Below are positions 59,125 through 64,000 of a stretch of 64,000 nucleotides of DNA, piece after piece. The first letter of the stretch is position 1. Every line of letters starts with the position of its first letter. The notes under the pieces are model-generated. The model was given only the letters and a program-made list of their open reading frames with translations, did no database searches and was not told the DNA's origin. Where the stretch lies: positions 1 through 64,000 of the forward strand of contig NZ_JYCN01000002.1 in assembly GCF_000876655.1 (NCBI RefSeq), read 5' to 3'. The position numbers and the translations under genes were made by a program. This DNA comes from Arthrobacter sp. SPG23. GTDB lineage: Bacteria; Actinomycetota; Actinomycetes; Actinomycetales; Micrococcaceae.

Positions 59125-60180
59125 TCAGTATCCGGCTGCAGCGGTCTCCTCCGCCGCCCGGGGCGATCCCGCCAGGAGCTCCGTATAGAACCGGATGTAG
59201 TCACCGACCATCCGTTGGGAACTGAAGCGCTGCTCGGCCGCCCGCCTGCAGTCGCGCCGGCTCAGCCAGCTGCAGCCCTGCAGCGCTTCGGCGAGGCCTT
59301 GGACGCTGTCCGCCAGGAACCCTGTTTCGCCGTCGCTGACGATTTCCGGAGCGGAGCCCCGGGGCGTGGCCACCACCGGGGTTCCGGCGGCCAGGGCCTC
59401 GATCATCACCATCCCGAACGGTTCCGGCCACTGGATCGGGTTCAGCAGGGCGACGGATTCGCCCAGCAGCCGGTACTTGTCCGCCGTGCCCAGCTCGCCG
59501 AGGTATTCAACATCCGGGCCCAGCAGCGGTTCGATCACGTCGTGGAAGTAATCGAGCTCGAACGGTTCGCGCATCTTGGCACCGATCCGCAACGGGATTC
59601 CCGCCCGGCGCGCCACCATGATGGCCTGCAGGAGGCCCTTGTTGGGGTGCATCCGCCCCAGGAAGCAGGCGCCGCCCGTGTGCGACGGGCTGTAGCGGAC
59701 GCTCCGGACGTCGATCCCGTGGTGGATGACGGCGTCGATCTTCACTCCCCGCGCGGTGGAGGCCTGGTGGTGCGAGATGGCCACCAGCGCTGTCTCCCGT
59801 TGCATGGCCCGGTAGATCAGGGTGAGTTCGTCGTCGAAAGGCCCGTGCAGGGTGGTGGTGCGGGGAACACCGGGCATGCGCCGCTGGCACAGCGGTCCGA
59901 GCAGCGTGTGGTCGTGGATGATGTCCACGTCCTCCATGGCGTCATAGGCGCGGAGCACGTGGAGGATTTCCTGCCGGCCGGAATCCATGCTCAGCCCGGA
60001 CGAGTCCGGCAGGCTGGGAACCATCGGCACGGGACACGTGCTGTCTCCCGAGGCCGCCAGCACAACATTGTGCCCCGCTTCCTCAAGTCCCACGGCGAGG
60101 GTGTGGACCACCGATTCCGTTCCGCCGTAGCTTGGCGGGGGAACGGGTATCCACGGTGGTGCCAGGATGCCAATACGCAT
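59125..60180 (-). CDS. glycosyltransferase family 4 protein
   Basis: This is a 351-residue GT-B fold retaining glycosyltransferase. The N-terminal nucleotide-sugar-independent domain begins MRIGILAPPWIPVPPPSYGGTE. The C-terminal donor-binding motif is EPFGMVMIEALAAGTPVVAT (E-x7-E, ~270-290). The ATG at 60180 has a perfect aggagg site. It follows the debranching-type glucosidase gene by 13 nt, so they form an operon. This GT4/debranching pair is often seen in actinobacteria and may act in storage or compatible-solute glucan metabolism. The acceptor is unknown. Confidence 0.9.
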   Translation of the reverse strand: MRIGILAPPWIPVPPPSYGGTESVVHTLAVGLEEAGHNVVLAASGDSTCPVPMVPSLPDSSGLSMDSGRQEILHVLRAYDAMEDVDIIHDHTLLGPLCQRRMPGVPRTTTLHGPFDDELTLIYRAMQRETALVAISHHQASTARGVKIDAVIHHGIDVRSVRYSPSHTGGACFLGRMHPNKGLLQAIMVARRAGIPLRIGAKMREPFELDYFHDVIEPLLGPDVEYLGELGTADKYRLLGESVALLNPIQWPEPFGMVMIEALAAGTPVVATPRGSAPEIVSDGETGFLADSVQGLAEALQGCSWLSRRDCRRAAEQRFSSQRMVGDYIRFYTELLAGSPRAAEETAAAGY

Positions 60181-60193
60181 TACGCCTCCTACA

Positions 60194-62353
60194 TCAGCCG
60201 GCCTTCCGGCCGGGGTCGTGGTGGACCCGGATGAGGTCCGCCAGGGGTTCCTGCGTCCCCAGATGCAGTTCAATGGACGGCGGCAGCCCTGTCACCTGTA
60301 CGGCGTTGCCCGAAACCTCGATGGTCAGGCGGGAGCCGGCCAGCGGCACCTGTTCCTTCTTCAGGTAGCCGAATCCGTCCGGAAAGACCGGGCTCAGCCA
60401 GAGCCGGCCGGTGGGCGCGGAAGGATCAAGGCGCAGCAGTACACGGATGAGGTGGATGGGCGTGGCCGATGCCCAGGCCTGTGGAGAGCACGACGACGGA
60501 TAGGCCACCGGGGGCCTGCCCGCTTCGCGCGGGAAACCGCAGAAAAGCTCCGGGAGCCTGCCGCCGAACGCCTCCGCGGCGTCGAAGATGGCCACGGCCA
60601 CCCGCTGGGCTTCTTCGATGAAGCCGTAGCGCATCAGCCCGGCGGCAATCAGGGCGTGGTCATGCGGCCACACGGAGCCGTTGTGGTAGCTCACCGGGTT
60701 GAAGGCGCCCATGCTCGACGCCAGCGTGCGGACGCCCCAGCCGGAGAACATGTCCGGCTCCATCAGGCGCTGCGCCACGGAAGGCGCCTTGTCATCATCC
60801 ACGATTCCCGACCACAGGCAATGCCCCATGTTGGAGGCGCAGGCGTCCACGGGCCGTTTGTCCTTGTCCAGGGCCACCGCAAAGTATCCGCGCCGGGGGA
60901 GCCAGAACCTGCGGTTGAACTCCTCCTTCAGTGCGGCCGCCCGGTCACCCCAGCTGCGGGCAAGGACGGCGTCGCCGGCATCCAGGGCAAGCAGCGCCCG
61001 GGCCACATAGGCGCTGTAGGTGTATCCCTGCACCTCGCACAGGGCGATGGGCGTTTCGGCGAGTGTGCCGTCCGCGAAGTTGATCCCGTCGTAGGAGTCC
61101 TTCCAGCCCTGGTTCTGGAGACCGTGCCTGGTGGCGCGCTCATATTCCACGAAGCCGTCCCCGTCACGGTCCCCATGGTGCGTGATCCAGTCCAGTGCGC
61201 GGTCCGCATGGGGCAGGAGCTCCTGCACGGCACGGGGCTCCAGTCCCCAGCGGCTCACTTCACCCAGCAGCGTGACAAACAACGGAGTGGCATCCGCCGT
61301 TCCGTAGTAGGTCTTTTCGCCGCCCAGGGACAAGGCGGCACCGGAACCGAGGCGCACCTCGTGGAGGATCCGGCCGGGTTCCTCCTCCGTGATCTTGTTG
61401 ATCTTTTGGCCCTGGTGTTCGGCGAGAGTCTGCAACGTGCCCAGCGCGATGGCGGGATCCACGGGAAGCGCCATCAGGGAGGTCAGCAGGGCGTCGCGGC
61501 CGAACAGTGCCATGAACCACGGGGCGCCGGCGGCAATGACGGTGCGGTCCGGATGCGCGGGGTCCGCGATCCGCAGCGAGCCCAGGTCCCGCTGGCTCTG
61601 GCGCAGGATCTTCTCGAGCATGGGATTGTCCATGCTGATGACCGGCGCGGCGGCGCCCCAGGTGCGGTGGCGCAGGGCAGGAGCCGATTCGTGCTGTGGT
61701 GTGCTGGCGGAAAACCTGCCCGCCGGTTCGCTGCCGTCGGAGCTGGGCGTGACCACAATGGTGGCGGTCCATGAGCCCTTCGCGGGAACGGTCACTTTGA
61801 ACATCACCCCGTGGCGGTTTACGTCTGCTCCCGGGGCGCGGATGGTCACGCCGAGCAGCCTGCCGTTGTGGCGGCCGCTGATGACCAGCCGGTCGCCGTC
61901 CGGGCGGTGGGAAGGACGGAGCTGCCGGGTCTTCCGGCCCGCCTTGACCTCGAACAGGTCCGCGAAGTCCGCCTCCACCGCCAGTTTGATGGTGCAGGGC
62001 GCCGGGCTGCTGGAGTAGTTGTGCAGGGTCAGTGTCTCGCGGACGCCGTCGCCCACCTGGCGGTCCCGTTCTATCACCATCGGCCGGTCGGCCGCCCCGT
62101 CCGGTTGCGGCGCCCGTCCGGTGAACACGGCCCGGTATGGCTCCGGGTTCACGGCCAGGAGACCTTCCACCACGTGGTTGTTCACCAGCAGGTTCCAGCG
62201 GGACAGGATCCTGGTGTCCTGGTAGAAGACGCCGTGGGCCAGCCCGGGGTCCAGATCCCCGTTGCCGGCGGAAATGAAGAACGATGATCCCTCAACGATG
62301 GTCACGGCATTGGGGCCGACGGATCCGGCCGTGTCCAGGTTCCAGCCGCTCAT
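60194..62353 (-). CDS. amylo-alpha-1,6-glucosidase/debranching-type protein
   Basis: This is a 719-residue cytoplasmic protein with an N-terminal glycogen-debranching beta-sandwich domain (SSFFISAGNGDLDPGLAHGV, then DTRILSRWNLLVN). A C-terminal (alpha/alpha)6 catalytic domain carries the segments PWFMALFGRDALLTSL, NQGWKDSYDGINFADG and HNGSVWPHDHALIAAGL, which hold the carboxylates of this glucosidase class. It should hydrolyse alpha-1,6 or related alpha-glucosidic bonds. It is co-transcribed with the GT4 gene. The promoter region upstream (62354-62576) shows no operator I can identify. Confidence 0.88.
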   Translation of the reverse strand: MSGWNLDTAGSVGPNAVTIVEGSSFFISAGNGDLDPGLAHGVFYQDTRILSRWNLLVNNHVVEGLLAVNPEPYRAVFTGRAPQPDGAADRPMVIERDRQVGDGVRETLTLHNYSSSPAPCTIKLAVEADFADLFEVKAGRKTRQLRPSHRPDGDRLVISGRHNGRLLGVTIRAPGADVNRHGVMFKVTVPAKGSWTATIVVTPSSDGSEPAGRFSASTPQHESAPALRHRTWGAAAPVISMDNPMLEKILRQSQRDLGSLRIADPAHPDRTVIAAGAPWFMALFGRDALLTSLMALPVDPAIALGTLQTLAEHQGQKINKITEEEPGRILHEVRLGSGAALSLGGEKTYYGTADATPLFVTLLGEVSRWGLEPRAVQELLPHADRALDWITHHGDRDGDGFVEYERATRHGLQNQGWKDSYDGINFADGTLAETPIALCEVQGYTYSAYVARALLALDAGDAVLARSWGDRAAALKEEFNRRFWLPRRGYFAVALDKDKRPVDACASNMGHCLWSGIVDDDKAPSVAQRLMEPDMFSGWGVRTLASSMGAFNPVSYHNGSVWPHDHALIAAGLMRYGFIEEAQRVAVAIFDAAEAFGGRLPELFCGFPREAGRPPVAYPSSCSPQAWASATPIHLIRVLLRLDPSAPTGRLWLSPVFPDGFGYLKKEQVPLAGSRLTIEVSGNAVQVTGLPPSIELHLGTQEPLADLIRVHHDPGRKAG

Positions 62354-62576
62354 GGGCGCCGCCGGGCAAGGGGCCGCGCCGCAGGTGCCGGGGGAACGGG
62401 GGCCAGGCGTCGAGAACTCATGAAATCACTCCGGAACGGGGATTCAATGGCTGACTGCTTAGCCACCCACATTCTAGGATTCCGTGCGGGCCGGCCACAA
62501 GGTTCTTTGGACCCTTGCTCAGGCCCTTTGTAGACCTTGGCGAACAGAACGTCCCCAAGGGGAATGCGGGCAGAAA

Positions 62577-62620
62577 CGCGCCGACCCGCCCGGAACCAAT
62601 GGTCCGGACGGGTCGGCGCG
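62577..62620. terminator. hairpin terminator downstream of YtxH-like gene
   Basis: The 18-nt arms 62577-62594 and 62603-62620 pair with a single mismatch around an 8-nt loop. The hairpin sits just after the stop of the YtxH-like gene on the minus strand and upstream of the debranching gene. It should terminate the YtxH transcript and insulate the next promoter. Confidence 0.75.
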
Positions 62621-62635
62621 ACTGCTGACGGGGTT

Positions 62636-63178
62636 TTAGGTCCGCTCAGGGTTCGTGTTGGTGGCGGCGCCGGCAGGCGTGGCGCCCCCCTCGTCAGACC
62701 AGTCCTGGCCGGTGGAGTCGTTCAGGGCCGGATCGCTGGTGGTGTCCGGGATGCCGGTGGCGGCGGTGCTGCCTTCAGTGCTGCTGCCCGCCGTGCCGCT
62801 GTCCGCGGTCCCCAGGTTGACAGTCTCCGGATGCGTGCTGTGGGACGGGACGTAGTCGCCGGCAGGCAGCTCGCCCTCCGCGGTGGGGACTCCGGATGCG
62901 GCCGTGCTGCCTTTGGTGCTGTCGGTTGCCTTGTCCCGGTGCACAGCGGAAGTGATAACCGTGCCGGCGCGGCGCGCGGCTTCCGTCAGCTGGTCAGAAA
63001 CTTCGGGAGCCTTTTCCTTGACCGCCTCCGTTGCCGCAGCCACTTTGTCCTGGACGGGTTTGCTGTCCCAGAACGCCGCTGCCCTTGCCTTGATTTTTTC
63101 GTAGGCGGCACGGCCGGACCTGGAGCCCAGGACGAAACCAGCCGCCATTCCGGTACCGAAAAGAAGTTTTGCTTTCAT
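62636..63178 (-). CDS. YtxH-like stress-associated protein
   Basis: This is a 180-residue protein. The first ~20 residues form a hydrophobic Gly-rich segment (KLLFGTGMAAGFVLGSRSGR) typical of YtxH-like proteins. An Ala/Lys-rich helix that could form a coiled coil follows (~25-70). The C-terminal 100 residues are a disordered Ser/Thr/Gly/Asp-rich tail. The gene is followed on the minus strand by a hairpin. Similar proteins are induced by general stress in Bacillus; the role here is not established. The GlsB-like gene lies just upstream. Confidence 0.75.
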   Translation of the reverse strand: MKAKLLFGTGMAAGFVLGSRSGRAAYEKIKARAAAFWDSKPVQDKVAAATEAVKEKAPEVSDQLTEAARRAGTVITSAVHRDKATDSTKGSTAASGVPTAEGELPAGDYVPSHSTHPETVNLGTADSGTAGSSTEGSTAATGIPDTTSDPALNDSTGQDWSDEGGATPAGAATNTNPERT

Positions 63179-63281
63179 GATGTACTCCTGCTCCGTGAGA
63201 AGGTTCCGTACGTGGACGGGCTGGCAAGAAAGGACCCGCCCGCCGCTGTATGGCCGAAAAATTGATGGGGCCCGAATGAAA

Positions 63282-63314
63282 AAACGGCCCCAGGAAAAAA
63301 TCCCGGGGCCGTTT
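63282..63314. terminator. hairpin terminator downstream of GlsB-like gene
   Basis: The 10-bp arms AAACGGCCCC (63282-63291) and GGGGCCGTTT (63305-63314) surround a 13-nt loop. An A-rich run on the plus strand (a U-run in the minus-strand transcript) makes a typical intrinsic terminator for the GlsB-like gene. Confidence 0.85.
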
Positions 63315-63332
63315 CTCAGGCCGGACTCCGCT

Positions 63333-63596
63333 TTAGCGGGCCGTGCGCTTGGTGATCATGCCGTAAACAAGCAGGACGATGATCGCGCCGCCGATGGCCA
63401 GGAGCCATGTGGACAGCGAGAAGAACTCGTTGATGCCAACACCGAAGAGCAGGCTGCCAATCCAGCCGCCGAGGAAAGCTCCTACGACGCCCAGGAGCAG
63501 GGTGATGAAAATGCCACCGCCCTGACGGCCGGGGAGGATTGCCTTAGCGATTGCTCCGGCGATAAGACCCAGAATCAGAAATGCGAAAAAACCCAT
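63333..63596 (-). CDS. GlsB/YeaQ/YmgE-family membrane stress protein
   Basis: This is an 87-residue protein with three hydrophobic segments and the family's Gly-rich helix-packing pattern (GLIAGAIAKAILPGRQGGG, GVVGAFLGGWIGSLLFG). It is also known as a transglycosylase-associated family protein. Members are membrane proteins induced by envelope or acid stress in various bacteria; the exact function is unclear. The ATG has an aaggaacg ribosome binding site. It is followed by an intrinsic terminator. Confidence 0.92.
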   Translation of the reverse strand: MGFFAFLILGLIAGAIAKAILPGRQGGGIFITLLLGVVGAFLGGWIGSLLFGVGINEFFSLSTWLLAIGGAIIVLLVYGMITKRTAR

Positions 63597-63729
63597 TTTA
63601 TCGTTCCTTCTTCTTTCATTGAGGAGGTGCCCGGATCCCGGGCACGCTACATCCTTCTACCCAATACTAATCATGCTTAGTATTAATCTGCCAGTCGGTG
63701 GACCTGTGATTTCCGTGGAACGCCGATTT

Positions 63730-64000
63730 TCAGTGGCCTTGGACGTCGGAATTAACTCCGGACCCGTCACCTCCGTCCAGCGTTGCAATGGCTGTTGTGT
63801 CGTCCGCGTCCAGGGCAAAACCGAAGATGTCCAGGTTCTCTTTGATGCGTTGTGGACTGGCCGACTTGGGGATGGCAACGAGTCCCTGTTCAACATGCCA
63901 GCGGAGCACGATCTGGCCGGGGGTTTTGCCATGCTTGTGGGCGATCCTTCCCAGCACTGGGGCGTTTAGGAGGTCACTGCCCGCACCCAGCGGGCTGTAC
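63730..64000 (-). CDS. aldo/keto reductase, 5'-truncated by window end
   Basis: The C-terminal ~90 residues of an aldo/keto reductase read from the window edge (YSPLGAGSDLLN, then KTPGQIVLRWHVEQGLVAIPK and SPQRIKENLDIFGFALDADD split). The VAIPKS and R-I-x-E-N segments form the NADPH-binding end of the family's TIM barrel. The catalytic Tyr/Lys/His lie upstream, outside the window. The gene is convergent to nothing visible. The 130 nt between it and the GlsB gene hold no further recognisable feature. Confidence 0.9.
   Translation of the reverse strand, partial: YSPLGAGSDLLNAPVLGRIAHKHGKTPGQIVLRWHVEQGLVAIPKSASPQRIKENLDIFGFALDADDTTAIATLDGGDGSGVNSDVQGH

Overview
The window is high-GC, densely coding DNA. 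Its gene content fits a soil actinobacterium of the Arthrobacter/Pseudarthrobacter group (Micrococcaceae). The signs are a DUF4193 protein, a DUF222/HNH endonuclease, fused Opp-type permease-ATPase genes, frequent GTG/TTG starts, ATGA-type overlaps and an IdeR-type iron box. The genus is an inference, because no rRNA is present. I saw no tRNA, rRNA, CRISPR array, insertion sequence or prophage.

Layout. 1-0.9 kb: a GC-rich edge, a weak small ORF and a DUF4193 zinc-ribbon-like protein. 1.0-7.1 kb: a complete urease operon, ureABCEFGD, translationally coupled to a NiCoT nickel permease. A REP-like palindrome is built into the start of ureD. 7.2-9.4 kb: an HhH-GPD repair protein and a FAD-Rieske oxidoreductase. 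9.3-12.0 kb: a three-part protein (adenylation domain, carrier domain, membrane acyltransferase) behind an IdeR/DtxR-type box. 12.2-16.0 kb: a TetR regulator facing an APC permease and an amidohydrolase, with two palindromic operators between them.

16-50.6 kb is one large catabolic island for plant glycosides. It contains a GH43 / carboxylesterase / IclR-regulator unit and a LacI-controlled sugar ABC operon that also encodes two Gfo/Idh/MocA dehydrogenases, a TIM-barrel isomerase and a ThuA protein. It also holds a GH1 glucosidase, an Opp-type ABC importer, two GH78 alpha-L-rhamnosidases, three alpha/beta-hydrolase esterases, a fumarylacetoacetate hydrolase, a FAD aromatic hydroxylase, a DUF3500 protein and a bicupin resembling quercetin 2,3-dioxygenase. 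Read together they suggest uptake and deglycosylation of rutin-like flavonoid glycosides. The flavonol C-ring would then be opened, the resulting depside hydrolysed and the aromatic fragments hydroxylated. A shared 17-18 bp inverted-repeat motif (TTTC...TGAAA) lies upstream of the IclR gene and of four other transcription units in the island. I infer an IclR regulon.

50.6-54.8 kb: a DUF222/HNH protein, a divergent cupin / carboxymuconolactone-decarboxylase pair, a remnant of a zinc alcohol dehydrogenase and an intact one. 54.9-64 kb: a secreted GH13 amylase with two C-terminal repeat modules behind a LacI-type operator, a PrmC-related methyltransferase, a GT4 glycosyltransferase plus debranching-type glucosidase pair, a YtxH-like protein, a GlsB/YeaQ-type membrane protein and a 5'-truncated aldo/keto reductase.

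One unexpected sequence-level pattern is a set of short tandem duplications, most with a 15-bp period. Three of them span stop codons, and all lie in accessory genes rather than in the urease core.
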